Both the position numbers and the translations under genes were made by a program. A stretch of DNA of 64,000 nucleotides, from NCBI GenBank assembly GCA_018222605.1, contig JAAEZZ010000007.1, positions 36,522-100,521 on the forward strand. Direction: 5' to 3'. The notes beneath the pieces were generated by a model. That model was not told the origin of the DNA. It saw nothing but the letters and a program-made list of their open reading frames with translations, and ran no database searches. Below, piece after piece: positions 8,541-16,529 of the stretch. Positions within the stretch are counted from its first letter, which is position 1. The number at the start of each line of letters is the position of its first letter. The stretch is from Alphaproteobacteria bacterium (GTDB lineage: Bacteria; Pseudomonadota; Alphaproteobacteria; Caulobacterales; Hyphomonadaceae).

Positions 8541-9298
8541 ATAGCGCCTTCGATTTCCACTTTTCTGCCGTCTATGCGCGCGCGGACACCGTAGATGTCT
8601 GCCATGCGTTGTGCGGTCAGGGTTTGTTCGGGCGGGCCTTCCGCGGCGATCCGACCCTCCTGCATCCAGATCAGGTGGCTGGCATATTTTGCCGCAAGCG
8701 GAATATCATGCAGCACAACCAGTGCACCGCCGCCGCGATCTACATAGGCCTGGATAATGTTCATGATCCGGAATTGCTGGCGCGGGTCCAGCGCTGCGAC
8801 AGGTTCGTCAGCAATCAGAAGGGGGGCTTCGGCAGCAAAGGCGCGGGCGCAATGCACGCGAGCCAGTTCCCCGCCCGACAGCGTGTCGGTATGCCTGGTG
8901 GTCAACTCTGTCAGGTCACACAATTCAATTGCCGTATCGACGGCCTTGGCGTCTTTTGGGTTGAGGCGGCCGGGTGCTGCGCCATAGGCGAACCGGCCGA
9001 GCGCGACGACATCGCGAACGCTATTTGGCCAGGCTAGGGGGCGTTGCTGAGGCAGATAGGCGACACGTCTCGCGCGCTCCATCGGAGAGAGGGATTCGCT
9101 GTCAGTGCCGCCAAGATTGACCGTTCCGGAGCAGCGTTTTTCCATGCCCAGGGTCGTGCGGATCAGACTGGTCTTGCCGGCCCCATTTGGTCCCAGCAGA
9201 GCGATCAGCTGTCCCGGCCTCAGCGTAAAGCCTGCCCCCTCCAGCAGCGTTGCACCGTCCTTGGTGAGGCCCAAATTCTTTACGATAATCTCAGTCAT
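8537..9298 (-). CDS. btuD: ABC transporter ATP-binding protein, corrinoid uptake
   Basis: A 253-residue ATPase of the FecE/BtuD type. Walker A GPNGAGKTS, the Q-loop LPQQRP, signature LSGGE, Walker B LLIADEP and the H-loop LHDIP are all intact. The start is set at the ATG at 9296-9298, which overlaps the end of the permease gene by eight bases. A longer frame upstream begins with an unrelated Cys/Gly-rich stretch read from the permease gene. Substrate is assigned from the B12 receptor, binding protein and riboswitch of the same operon; on sequence alone a siderophore ATPase would look the same. Confidence 0.87.
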   Translation of the reverse strand: MTEIIVKNLGLTKDGATLLEGAGFTLRPGQLIALLGPNGAGKTSLIRTTLGMEKRCSGTVNLGGTDSESLSPMERARRVAYLPQQRPLAWPNSVRDVVALGRFAYGAAPGRLNPKDAKAVDTAIELCDLTELTTRHTDTLSGGELARVHCARAFAAEAPLLIADEPVAALDPRQQFRIMNIIQAYVDRGGGALVVLHDIPLAAKYASHLIWMQEGRIAAEGPPEQTLTAQRMADIYGVRARIDGRKVEIEGAI

Positions 9299-10283
9299 TG
9301 ATCGCGCGCCTCCGCATGGCAATCCAGACAAAGGCCGGTGCGCCTATCAAGGCGGCGACGACGCCTAGCTTCAATTCGTTGGTGGACGGCAGAATGCGCA
9401 CACCAATATCTGCCAGCACAAGGATCAGGCCCGCCAGCATCGCAGACGGAATGAGGGACCGTGCCGCATCATGTCCGACAAAAGGCCGTATGATGTGCGG
9501 CGCAACGATGCCAACAAAGCCGATTGCGCCGCCCAGGGCCACACTGCCGCCGGTCGCAAGGCCTGCGCCCAGCACAGTGAGAATACGTTGGCGGCGCAGA
9601 TCAAGGCCAATTCCGCTGGCCGCTTCCTCGCCCAGCGTCAGGGCGGAGAGCCCGCGCCTTGAGGCAAGCAGAATGGCAGCTCCGGCAAGAATGAACGGCA
9701 CCGAAAAACCGATTTCGCGGAAGCTGCGATTGGCGACCGAGCCGAGCATCCAGTTGATCATATCTGACAGGGAGAATGGATTGGGTGCCAGGTTCATCAG
9801 CAGACTCATCGCTGCGCCCGCAAAGCTGGAGAGGCCAACCCCGATCAGGATCAGCGTTACGACAGATTGTGTGCGGATGGCGGCAATGGCGATCAGGCTG
9901 GTCGCGGCAAGCGCGCCAAACATGGCTGCCATGGGCAGCACCCAGGGAGAGACTGCTGCAAGCCCGTAATAGAGCGAGAAGGTGGCGGCGAGAGAGGCGG
10001 AGGCCGAGACCCCAAGCACACCGGGCTCTGCCAGCGGGTTCCGCAGAAGGCCCTGCAGCGCTGCCCCGCTGATGCCGAGCGCCGCGCCGACCAGATAAGC
10101 GGCCAGCGCGCGGGGTAGGCGGATTTGCCAGACGACCAGCCGGTCCGCCGCATCTGTGCCGCCGAGGAAGGCGGATAGAACACGCGCTGGCGACATGGGC
10201 GTAGAGCCGAGCAGGCAGGCCCCGAACATGGCCAGCACTGAGGCAATCAGCAAGGCAGGGATAAGCCAGGAGGTGCGGGTCAT
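9291..10283 (-). CDS. btuC: FecCD-family ABC permease, corrinoid uptake
   Basis: A 330-residue inner-membrane permease of the BtuC/FecCD family with about nine or ten helices. Recognisable segments are RLPRALAAYLVGAALGISGAALQ-type residues near 50-70, the NPLAEPGVLGVS region, and the GAIGFVGIVAPHIIRPFVGHD region near residue 250 that contacts the ATPase. It overlaps the start of the ATPase gene and shares one base with the end of the binding-protein gene, so BtuC and BtuD synthesis is likely coupled. The corrinoid role rests on operon context. Confidence 0.88.
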   Translation of the reverse strand: MTRTSWLIPALLIASVLAMFGACLLGSTPMSPARVLSAFLGGTDAADRLVVWQIRLPRALAAYLVGAALGISGAALQGLLRNPLAEPGVLGVSASASLAATFSLYYGLAAVSPWVLPMAAMFGALAATSLIAIAAIRTQSVVTLILIGVGLSSFAGAAMSLLMNLAPNPFSLSDMINWMLGSVANRSFREIGFSVPFILAGAAILLASRRGLSALTLGEEAASGIGLDLRRQRILTVLGAGLATGGSVALGGAIGFVGIVAPHIIRPFVGHDAARSLIPSAMLAGLILVLADIGVRILPSTNELKLGVVAALIGAPAFVWIAMRRRAIND

Positions 10284-11107
10284 TATTTCGCTCCTTCTGC
10301 CAGCGCCTCAACGGCGTCCATCAGGAACCATCCATTGCAGGAAGTCCATGCCCCTTTGAGCGGCACCACCGTTTGATCAGACAATTGCTTGCGGGCAACG
10401 GGGTGTTTCATTGGGCTCCACGCATCGGGATGATTGGTCAGGGTTTCGAAAAAGGCTGCGCCGATAAGATCGGGCTGGCGATAGGCGAGGTCTTCAAGCG
10501 GAATGGAGCGCCAGCCTGACTGGGTTTCAAAATTCCTGAGGCCCGCAGCCGTGATGATTTCGTGCACCAGTGTGCCGGGGCCGGTCGTGACGCCAGCCGG
10601 TGTCATGTATAGCACGCTCTTACCCTCAGCCTGCTGAGCAATTTCCTGCAGCCGTGTTTTCATTCGGCGGACGACCAGTGCGCCGCGCTCATGTTCGTCC
10701 AGCCCGTCAGCGACGCGCTGGATATTGGACATGACGGCTTCCAGATCCGGCGCCCAGCCAATGTCCAAAACGGGTACGCCCACTTCAGCAAAAAACTTGG
10801 CGGCATCCGGTCCGCCGCCATAGGATCGGACGACAAGGTCCGGCTTCATCAGCAGGACGTCTTCGGCAACCGGGCGAACGGTGGGCACGCCGACCGCGGC
10901 CTCCTGCATGTAGGAGAAATCCTCTGCTGCATCGGGAGACACAGCGAGAATCCGGTCCATGTCGACGAATTTAAGGACATACTGATCCGCGCAATAATCG
11001 AGACTGACGATCCGCATGGGACGGGCCGCCTCTGTCGTTTTCGGCGTGGGAGGCGCGCCGCAACAGGAGAGGCAAATTGCCAGAAGCAGAAGAGTCAGTC
11101 TCGACAT
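10283..11107 (-). CDS. btuF: Periplasmic corrinoid-binding protein (BtuF-like), possibly lipidated
   Basis: A 274-residue substrate-binding protein of the helical-backbone type used by FecCD permeases. It starts with a short hydrophobic export signal ending in a double Cys near residues 15-16. This is close to a lipobox, though a Cys at position -1 is unusual, so anchoring is probable but not certain. The RIVSLDYCADQY segment opens the mature fold, and KPDLVV plus VPVLDIG mark the first lobe. It sits between the receptor and the permease genes and would pass corrinoids from BtuB to BtuC2D2. Confidence 0.83.
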   Translation of the reverse strand: MSRLTLLLLAICLSCCGAPPTPKTTEAARPMRIVSLDYCADQYVLKFVDMDRILAVSPDAAEDFSYMQEAAVGVPTVRPVAEDVLLMKPDLVVRSYGGGPDAAKFFAEVGVPVLDIGWAPDLEAVMSNIQRVADGLDEHERGALVVRRMKTRLQEIAQQAEGKSVLYMTPAGVTTGPGTLVHEIITAAGLRNFETQSGWRSIPLEDLAYRQPDLIGAAFFETLTNHPDAWSPMKHPVARKQLSDQTVVPLKGAWTSCNGWFLMDAVEALAEGAK

Positions 11108-11117
11108 TCCGGCGTCC

Positions 11118-12965
11118 CTAGTAGCGGAGTCTTACGCCGACGGACCCTGACAGGCCCGGCGTGCCGTAGCCGAGGATTTGCTGATAATCTTCATCAAACA
11201 AATTTTCGACACGGGCATAGAGTTCAAGGCGATCATCTATGTTGTAGCTGCCTTTCAGGTCGACACGCGTCCAACTATCCAGCGTGGTGCCATTCGTGTT
11301 GGCTTCTTCGCCATTATAGCGCACCAGAATGGCGCCGGAGAACGGACCTTCCGGTGTCAGGCTGAAGGTTACGTCGCCACTGTTTTCTGGCAGGCGGGGC
11401 AGTTCTGCGCCATTGCCGTCTTCTGCGTCGATATAGGCATAATTGGCCGAGACACCCAGCCAATCCGTGAACTGGTGGCTACCATAGACTTCAACGCCTT
11501 TGGAATTCACCAGATCGATATTGTCATACCCGGCCGTGTAAGAGAAATCGATCATGTTCTCCGTTTCCTGATCGAAATAGGTCGCGCCTGCTTTCGTCTT
11601 GCCATTGGCTGACTGCCAGTCAAAGCCAAGGTCGAACGCTTCGGAAGTTTCCGGCTGCAGGTTCGGGTTCGGTTCGGTCAGCCCACAGAAGGTACAGATA
11701 TAGGTAGACTGGAAGATGGACGGTGCCTTGAAGCCCTGGCCCCAGCTTGCGCGCAGCGTCACCTGGTCATTGGCTGCGTAGGCTGCGGCGACACGGCCCG
11801 TGGTTTCAGACCCGAATGTGTTGTGGTCATCTACACGCACGCCGCCGGTCAGGGTCAGCTTTTCGACAGGTTTGAACTCATAAAGCGCGAACAGGCCATC
11901 AATGGAGGCATCTTCATCATTCGCCGTGGTCTCTTCGCGTTCTGCGCCGAAGGCCAGCTTGTTGGCGTCATTGATCGTGAAAGTGCCCTGGTAACGATAG
12001 ATCGTACGATCACCTTCGGCCTCATAGCTGTTGATGCCGTTGGAATAGTTTTTCCGGGAGATGTCGGAATAGCCAACCATAAACTCGTTGACAAAGCGGT
12101 CATCGAATAGCGGCACGGTCAGCGCCAGATGGCTGCTGAGTGTTTCGTTCTTGGTCAATTCGTCGCCATCTGCCACGCTGCCCTGCGCGGTGCCGGAATA
12201 GCTGTCATATTCGCTTTCGGCTTCATTCCAGACAAGGCCGCTGTCCAGGCGGATATTGTTGGCCAGATTCAGGCCGCCGCGGGCCGAGAGGGTAGAGGAT
12301 TCATATCCGTCTTCTTCGGTATTGCCATTGGCTTCATCCGCCTTTGAGATACCGTCCGTATCGATACGGCTGGCAGAGAGGCGGAAATCGCCAGTGTCAT
12401 TGCCGCCGCCCACGGAAGCCCCGCCGCGGAATGTGTTGAAGGAGCCATACTCGCCGAAAACGGTTCCAGCGAGGCCCGGTTCGGGGGTCTTGGTTGTGAT
12501 GGAGACAACACCGCCAATGGCGTCAGAGCCCCACAGCGTGGATTGCGGGCCTTTGAGCACTTCAATACGCTCGATATTGTCCGTATCCATATAGGCGAAA
12601 TTGTAACCGCCATCGGTGCCGCTCGGATCATTGACCGGCACGCCGTCAACCAGAACCAGGGTCTGGCCGGAAGACGCGCCGCGAATACGTACGCTGGCAT
12701 TGCCGCCAAAGCTGCCATTCTGGTTGATCGTGACGCCGGGTGCAGAGGCTACGGCATCCAGGGCAAAGTCAAAGCCCAGCTGATCGAGATCTTCTTCAGT
12801 GATGATGCTGACGCTGGAGCCGATTTCCGCCTGCGTCTGGTTGAGGCGCGAGCCTTCGACAGTAATCGTATCCAGATGTGTTTCGGTGTTTTCACTTGTT
12901 TGGGCCAATACCGGCAGCGTAAGGCTCAATGCGGCAGCGCCAAGCAGGATGTGTCTGTACGACAT
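11118..12965 (-). CDS. btuB: TonB-dependent outer-membrane vitamin B12 receptor
   Basis: A 615-residue TonB-dependent receptor. It has an export signal of about 20 residues ending in VLAQ, a TonB box DTITVEG, a plug domain containing VRIRGASSGQTLVLVDGVPVND-type residues, and a C-terminal strand ending in Tyr after GVRLRY. The length matches BtuB. The ATG at 12963-12965 follows a GAGG ribosome site; an in-frame ATG at 13016 would add 17 residues and sits in the riboswitch leader. As first gene behind the B12 riboswitch, it should be shut down when adenosylcobalamin is plentiful, together with six downstream genes. Confidence 0.92.
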   Translation of the reverse strand: MSYRHILLGAAALSLTLPVLAQTSENTETHLDTITVEGSRLNQTQAEIGSSVSIITEEDLDQLGFDFALDAVASAPGVTINQNGSFGGNASVRIRGASSGQTLVLVDGVPVNDPSGTDGGYNFAYMDTDNIERIEVLKGPQSTLWGSDAIGGVVSITTKTPEPGLAGTVFGEYGSFNTFRGGASVGGGNDTGDFRLSASRIDTDGISKADEANGNTEEDGYESSTLSARGGLNLANNIRLDSGLVWNEAESEYDSYSGTAQGSVADGDELTKNETLSSHLALTVPLFDDRFVNEFMVGYSDISRKNYSNGINSYEAEGDRTIYRYQGTFTINDANKLAFGAEREETTANDEDASIDGLFALYEFKPVEKLTLTGGVRVDDHNTFGSETTGRVAAAYAANDQVTLRASWGQGFKAPSIFQSTYICTFCGLTEPNPNLQPETSEAFDLGFDWQSANGKTKAGATYFDQETENMIDFSYTAGYDNIDLVNSKGVEVYGSHQFTDWLGVSANYAYIDAEDGNGAELPRLPENSGDVTFSLTPEGPFSGAILVRYNGEEANTNGTTLDSWTRVDLKGSYNIDDRLELYARVENLFDEDYQQILGYGTPGLSGSVGVRLRY

Positions 12966-13130
12966 AATTTCTTTTTTCCTCGACACCCCGCCGCCCGGAA
13001 GACAGGTGTACTTCATAACGACATGCTGGCCTCATGACGCAGGGTCATGCGGGCGGCCAGGCCTTTGAAATGTCGCTACAAAGGAGAGGCATAAAGCCTT
13101 CCCGCCCACTGAGAACTCTCCCCGGTTCCC
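12966..13130 (-). other. Leader and likely expression platform between the B12 box and btuB
   Basis: This stretch contains no gene. On the minus strand it holds a perfect CATGAC/GTCATG hairpin (13031-13047, five-base loop). It also holds an eight-base segment at 13050-13057 fully complementary to 12990-12997, which lies just upstream of the btuB ribosome site at 12978-12981. A short ACACC/GGTGT stem (12983-12987 with 13005-13009) could form instead. These mutually exclusive pairings suggest control of translation start. No T-run typical of a terminator follows. Confidence 0.5.
12978..12981 (-). promoter_or_regulatory. btuB ribosome binding site
   Basis: GAGG on the minus strand, followed by an A-rich spacer of 12 bases before the ATG at 12965-12963. 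It decides the btuB start over the upstream in-frame ATG at 13016 and is the probable target of sequestration by the riboswitch leader. Confidence 0.6.
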
Positions 13131-13134
13131 GGAC

Positions 13135-13305
13135 GAACGACGCGATGGCAGGTTTCCTGGCTCGCCGATCATCACTTCAGGCCGCCTTCCCAGAACTTTC
13201 GCTCCAGTGGCATGTTGGCCATCAGCTCCTGGCTGACAGTTGCGGGTACAGCACCGGATTTACACCGGCTTCCCTCTTAGCTTCCGGTTAAAGAAGCACC
13301 ATCTG
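13135..13305 (-). promoter_or_regulatory. Adenosylcobalamin (B12) riboswitch
   Basis: Read on the minus strand, this is a clear cobalamin riboswitch. The 5' part has a GAAGCCGGTGTAAATCCGGT element followed by CTGTACCCGCAACTGT. The middle has GCCACTGG and GGGAAGGCGGCC, and the 3' part has the B12 box AGCCAGGAAACCTGCC at about 13145-13160. These are the conserved core parts of the family in the correct order. It lies between the end of cobO (13373) and btuB (12965) and therefore leads the seven-gene btuB-btuF-btuC-btuD-cobQ-cbiB-cobD operon. High adenosylcobalamin is expected to repress the operon. Confidence 0.95.
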
Positions 13306-13311
13306 AGGCGT

Positions 13312-13340
13312 CTCATGTTGTAAGTCCTGAAATCTGTCAA
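13312..13340 (-). promoter_or_regulatory. Possible promoter of the btuB operon
   Basis: A perfect -35 hexamer TTGACA lies on the minus strand at 13340-13335, just upstream of the riboswitch. The -10 position about 17 bases on (near 13317-13312) reads CATGAG, a poor match. The placement would start transcription at about 13305, at the first conserved riboswitch bases, which is what makes it attractive. Confidence 0.35.
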
Positions 13341-13372
13341 TAGCGCTGACGATACTACAGCGTGCTTCGATT

Positions 13373-13975
13373 TCAGAAGTCGATGCCGCGCTGGGCCTTG
13401 ATTCCGGCCTTGAAGGGATGCTTCACCTCGGTCATTTCGCTGACCAGATCGGCATAGTCACACAGCTCCGGTTTGGCGTCGCGGCCTGTCAGGATCACGC
13501 TTGTGCGGTCTGACCGCGCCTTCAGGCCGTCCAGCACAGCCTGCACATCCAGATAATCATAGCGCAGGGCGATATTGATCTCGTCCAGCACGACCAGATC
13601 ATAGTCACCGCTGGCCATCATGTCGCAGGCGCGCTGGAAAGCCGCTTCGGCCGCCGCAATGTCACGCACCTTGTCCTGCGTGTCCCAGGTAAACCCTTCG
13701 CCCATTGTGTGCCAATCGACCTGATCGGACAGTTTGGCGAAGAATTGCCGCTCACCCGTGATCCACTTGCCCTTGATGAACTGGACAATGCCCACCTTGT
13801 GGCCCCAGCCCAGCGCCCTTGCGATGACGCCAAAGGCTGAGCTGGATTTGCCCTTGCCATTGCCGGTATGAACCAGGATCAGTCCGCGCCCCGGATCGCG
13901 TGCTTCAGACGTCTTCTTCTTCTGCTCGGCCTGCAGGGCCTTCATCTTTTCGCTATGGGTCTCATCGTCACTCAT
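13373..13975 (-). CDS. cobO: Cob(I)yrinic acid a,c-diamide adenosyltransferase
   Basis: A 200-residue CobA/CobO-type corrinoid adenosyltransferase that attaches the 5'-deoxyadenosyl ligand from ATP to reduced corrinoids. The P-loop is HTGNGKGKSSSAFG (around residues 36-49), followed by VGIVQFIKGKW, TGER and the Walker B region LVVLDEINIAL. An N-terminal stretch rich in Lys, Glu and Gln is typical. It is the last gene of the cobT-cobS-cobC-cobO operon and overlaps cobC by four bases. It can act both in de novo synthesis and on salvaged corrinoids. Confidence 0.93.
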   Translation of the reverse strand: MSDDETHSEKMKALQAEQKKKTSEARDPGRGLILVHTGNGKGKSSSAFGVIARALGWGHKVGIVQFIKGKWITGERQFFAKLSDQVDWHTMGEGFTWDTQDKVRDIAAAEAAFQRACDMMASGDYDLVVLDEINIALRYDYLDVQAVLDGLKARSDRTSVILTGRDAKPELCDYADLVSEMTEVKHPFKAGIKAQRGIDF

Positions 13976-14505
13976 TTGGGTGTCCTCACCTCTGTCAGGA
14001 TTTCAAAGCATCCGTAATTAATTGTCTGATTATGGTCGGCTGCGGCTGCGCTTTTGGCCAGCGCCATCTTGATGACCCCGGCATGGGTCACGACCAGTGT
14101 TGTTGCGTCCGGGCTGTTCCATTCGGCCAGCGCTTCCAGGCTGCGAGCTTTCAACATGGCGACGCTTTCTCCGCCATGCGGGCGGGCGTGAAAGAAATTG
14201 TTCGCCCACGAATCCAGTTCTTTCCGGGGAATGTCGCTCCACGGGCAGCGCTCCCATTTCCCGAAATCCATTTCCTGCAGGCGTGTCTCGATGGTGATAT
14301 CCATGTCGTGATGCTTGGCCACGAACTCTGCCAGTTGGTGACAGCGCGTCAGTGGACTGCTCACGATACGGTCAAATTCGGGCAGGCTGGCAAGCGCGGC
14401 CTTCGCGTCAGAGGCAAAGCTGTCGGGCAGACCGATATCGCTGCGGCCATAGCATATGCCGGGGGCAATGTCGGGCTGGGTATGACGCAGAAGGATCAAA
14501 GCCAT
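13972..14505 (-). CDS. cobC: Histidine phosphatase family protein, probable alpha-ribazole phosphatase
   Basis: A 177-residue histidine phosphatase. The phospho-accepting His lies in LLRHTQP at the N terminus, an RHT rather than the commoner RHG signature, followed by CYGRSDIGL, SPLTRC and the second catalytic His in VTHAGVIK. In the cobalamin pathway this family removes the phosphate from alpha-ribazole-5'-phosphate or from adenosylcobalamin-5'-phosphate made by CobS. It overlaps cobS by ten bases and cobO by four, so it belongs to the same transcript. Function is inferred from family plus context. Confidence 0.85.
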   Translation of the reverse strand: MALILLRHTQPDIAPGICYGRSDIGLPDSFASDAKAALASLPEFDRIVSSPLTRCHQLAEFVAKHHDMDITIETRLQEMDFGKWERCPWSDIPRKELDSWANNFFHARPHGGESVAMLKARSLEALAEWNSPDATTLVVTHAGVIKMALAKSAAAADHNQTINYGCFEILTEVRTPK

Positions 14506-15263
14506 GACAGCACTCCCAGGTAAAAGCCCACCTCGCTCAGCTGCTGTACGGCGCCCAGCGTGTCGCCTGTATAACCTTTCAGCTTGCGCTCAAAGAAGGC
14601 ACGCATCAGCACATGCCCTGCGACCAGTCCGATCACGCCGTATACAGCCAGCATGGGCGGGCCTGCCCAGATAAGGCCTGCAAGAATGGCCGCGGCTGTA
14701 ACGCCCGCAATGGTCAGCGTCAGGGCAGAACTGCCGCGCGCAACGGGCTTGCCCGTCCCTTCATCGCGCACATATTTGCTGGTGGCGATCACCATGACGC
14801 TGGAGAAACGGGATAGTCCGTGAGCGGCGGGTAACAAGCCGAGCACGAGCAAGGGGGATGCCTGCGCCATCTCCGACAGTGCGGCCACTTTCAGTGCAAT
14901 CATGGAGACCAGCGCCAGCGTGCCATAGGTGCCGATGCGGCTGTCTTTCATGATCTCCAGCGAACGCTCGCGCGTCAGGCCGCCGCCAATGCCGTCAAAC
15001 GTGTCAGCCAGCCCGTCCTCATGGAAGCCGCCTGTCAGCAAAAAGCCTGCTGCGACGGCCAGGATCAGGCTCACCAGCACGGGCAGCGCCAGCGAGGCCG
15101 CCCAGAATATGAGAGCGCTCAGCCCACCAACCAGCAGACCGACCAGAGGATAATAGGCAACAGAGCCTGCCATCCGCTCCGGTGTGAACTTGATCCGCGC
15201 CGGAATGGGCAGGCGCGTCAGGAACTGCACCGCCAGGGCAAATTTGGCGATCTCGTCCATCAT
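14496..15263 (-). CDS. cobS: Adenosylcobinamide-GDP ribazoletransferase (cobalamin synthase)
   Basis: A 255-residue integral membrane enzyme that joins AdoCbi-GDP (from CobU) to alpha-ribazole(-phosphate) (from CobT). The N-terminal FLTRLPIP segment, the acidic GGFHEDGLADTFDGIGGG motif with several Asp residues, and RDSRIGTYG-like KDSRIGTYG are diagnostic. Several hydrophobic helices follow. It overlaps cobT by four bases (ATGA) and cobC by ten. Confidence 0.94.
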   Translation of the reverse strand: MMDEIAKFALAVQFLTRLPIPARIKFTPERMAGSVAYYPLVGLLVGGLSALIFWAASLALPVLVSLILAVAAGFLLTGGFHEDGLADTFDGIGGGLTRERSLEIMKDSRIGTYGTLALVSMIALKVAALSEMAQASPLLVLGLLPAAHGLSRFSSVMVIATSKYVRDEGTGKPVARGSSALTLTIAGVTAAAILAGLIWAGPPMLAVYGVIGLVAGHVLMRAFFERKLKGYTGDTLGAVQQLSEVGFYLGVLSWL

Positions 15264-16273
15264 GCCGGGCCGCTCACCCCTGCGCTGTCAAAGCTCGCCA
15301 TGTCCCGCAGCATCGCGGCAGCCGCCTTCACGAGCGGCCAGGCGAGCAATGCGCCGGTTCCTTCGCCGAGGCGCATGCCCATGTCCAGCAGCGGCTCGGC
15401 GTTCAGGGCTTCCAGCACGCGGTCATGGCTCGCCTCGGCCGAGCGGTGGGCATAGACGAAATTCGCATCGCAGCCCGCGAAGATCTCCCGCGCGGCCAGT
15501 GCCGCGACGGTGGCGATGAAGCCGTCCACGATCACGATCTTGCCAGCTTCCGCTGCGCCGCCCATCGCGCCTGCCATCATGGCAATTTCAAAACCGCCAT
15601 ATTCCGCCAGGGCCGTGCGCGCATCCAGCGTGTCGGCTGTGCGGCCAGCTGCGCGGGTCAGCAGTTCCTGCTTGCGGCTGAGGCCTTCATCATCCAGCCC
15701 CGTGCCGCGCCCGGTCAGTTCTGCCACCGCTATGCCCAGCATCTTTGCGGCGACCAGGCTGGCGGAGGATGTGTTGCCGATGCCCATCTCTCCGAAACAG
15801 GCGACATCATGAGTGCCCGCGCGGCCGAGGGCTCTGCCAGTCTCCAGGGCTTCGGCCAGCTGTTCTGTCGTCATTGCGGCGGTCTCGATAGCATTCGCGG
15901 TGCCTGCGCCGATGCGGTGAAGGATCAGGTCTTCATCCTCAATCGGCTTGCCCGCAATGCCGCTGTCGACGACGTGAATGTCGGCGCCTGTGCTTCGCGC
16001 GAACACATTGGCCGCCGCCCCACCGGACAGAAAGTTCAGTACCATCTGGCGCGTCACGTCTTGCGGATAGGCGGAAACGCCCGCCGCTGCCATGCCGTGA
16101 TCTGCAGCGAAGATAATTAGCTGGCAGGTCTCTGCGGAGGGTGAAAGCGAATGCTGGGTGCGGGCAATCTGAGCGGCCAGGGATTCGATTCTGCCAAGCG
16201 CGCCCAGCGGCTTGGTCTTGCTGTCGATGGCGCGTTTCAGCGTGGCGTCAAAGTCTTGGGAGGTGAGGGTCAT
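15260..16273 (-). CDS. cobT: Nicotinate-nucleotide-dimethylbenzimidazole phosphoribosyltransferase
   Basis: A 337-residue enzyme that makes alpha-ribazole-5'-phosphate from nicotinate mononucleotide and a lower-ligand base. Family segments are TKPLGALGRIESLAAQ near the N terminus, FAADHGMAAAGVSAYP, GEMGIGNTSSAS, and the C-terminal GEGTGALLAWP with the catalytic Glu. The start at 16271-16273 gives the normal N terminus; the frame extends 17 codons further upstream without support. It opens the cobT-cobS-cobC-cobO operon and is divergent from the siderophore receptor. No second B12 riboswitch precedes it. Confidence 0.93.
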   Translation of the reverse strand: MTLTSQDFDATLKRAIDSKTKPLGALGRIESLAAQIARTQHSLSPSAETCQLIIFAADHGMAAAGVSAYPQDVTRQMVLNFLSGGAAANVFARSTGADIHVVDSGIAGKPIEDEDLILHRIGAGTANAIETAAMTTEQLAEALETGRALGRAGTHDVACFGEMGIGNTSSASLVAAKMLGIAVAELTGRGTGLDDEGLSRKQELLTRAAGRTADTLDARTALAEYGGFEIAMMAGAMGGAAEAGKIVIVDGFIATVAALAAREIFAGCDANFVYAHRSAEASHDRVLEALNAEPLLDMGMRLGEGTGALLAWPLVKAAAAMLRDMASFDSAGVSGPA

Positions 16274-16482
16274 GCGCGCCTGATAGCAGAAGACGCGGTG
16301 TTGAATAGCCCATGCGTCGCGCAAATCCCTTCAATTCAGGGTCTCTCAGGCTAGCAAAACTGACGCATAATGCGACCAATGTGCAACAGGCACAGAGAAT
16401 GTCAGTCATGCCGCTTCCATGGCTGAAACTTCCTCAGATTTGCGATTGACTTGCAATATCATCAGGCCTAGTCGAGGCTTGA

Positions 16483-16501
16483 AATTGAGAACCATTTGCA
16501 T
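16483..16501 (+). promoter_or_regulatory. Probable Fur box
   Basis: The 19 bases AATTGAGAACCATTTGCAT resemble the Fur-site pattern TGAGAATCATTTGCA seen before ferric-siderophore genes. It lies 29 bases upstream of the TonB-dependent siderophore receptor start, in the divergent region shared with cobT. A possible -35 TTGACT is at 16446-16451. Iron-loaded Fur would repress the operon. Confidence 0.65.
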
Positions 16502-16529
16502 TTAAAGCCAGATCATTGAGGAATTTTGC

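Noticed and set aside
12966..13130. Small leader peptide in the riboswitch leader
   Set aside because: No short frame with a ribosome site and codon pattern stands out; the conserved features are structural.
16274..16529. A second B12 riboswitch before cobT
   Set aside because: Neither the B12 box nor the GCAACTGT-type core is found on either strand; the region has a Fur-like box instead.
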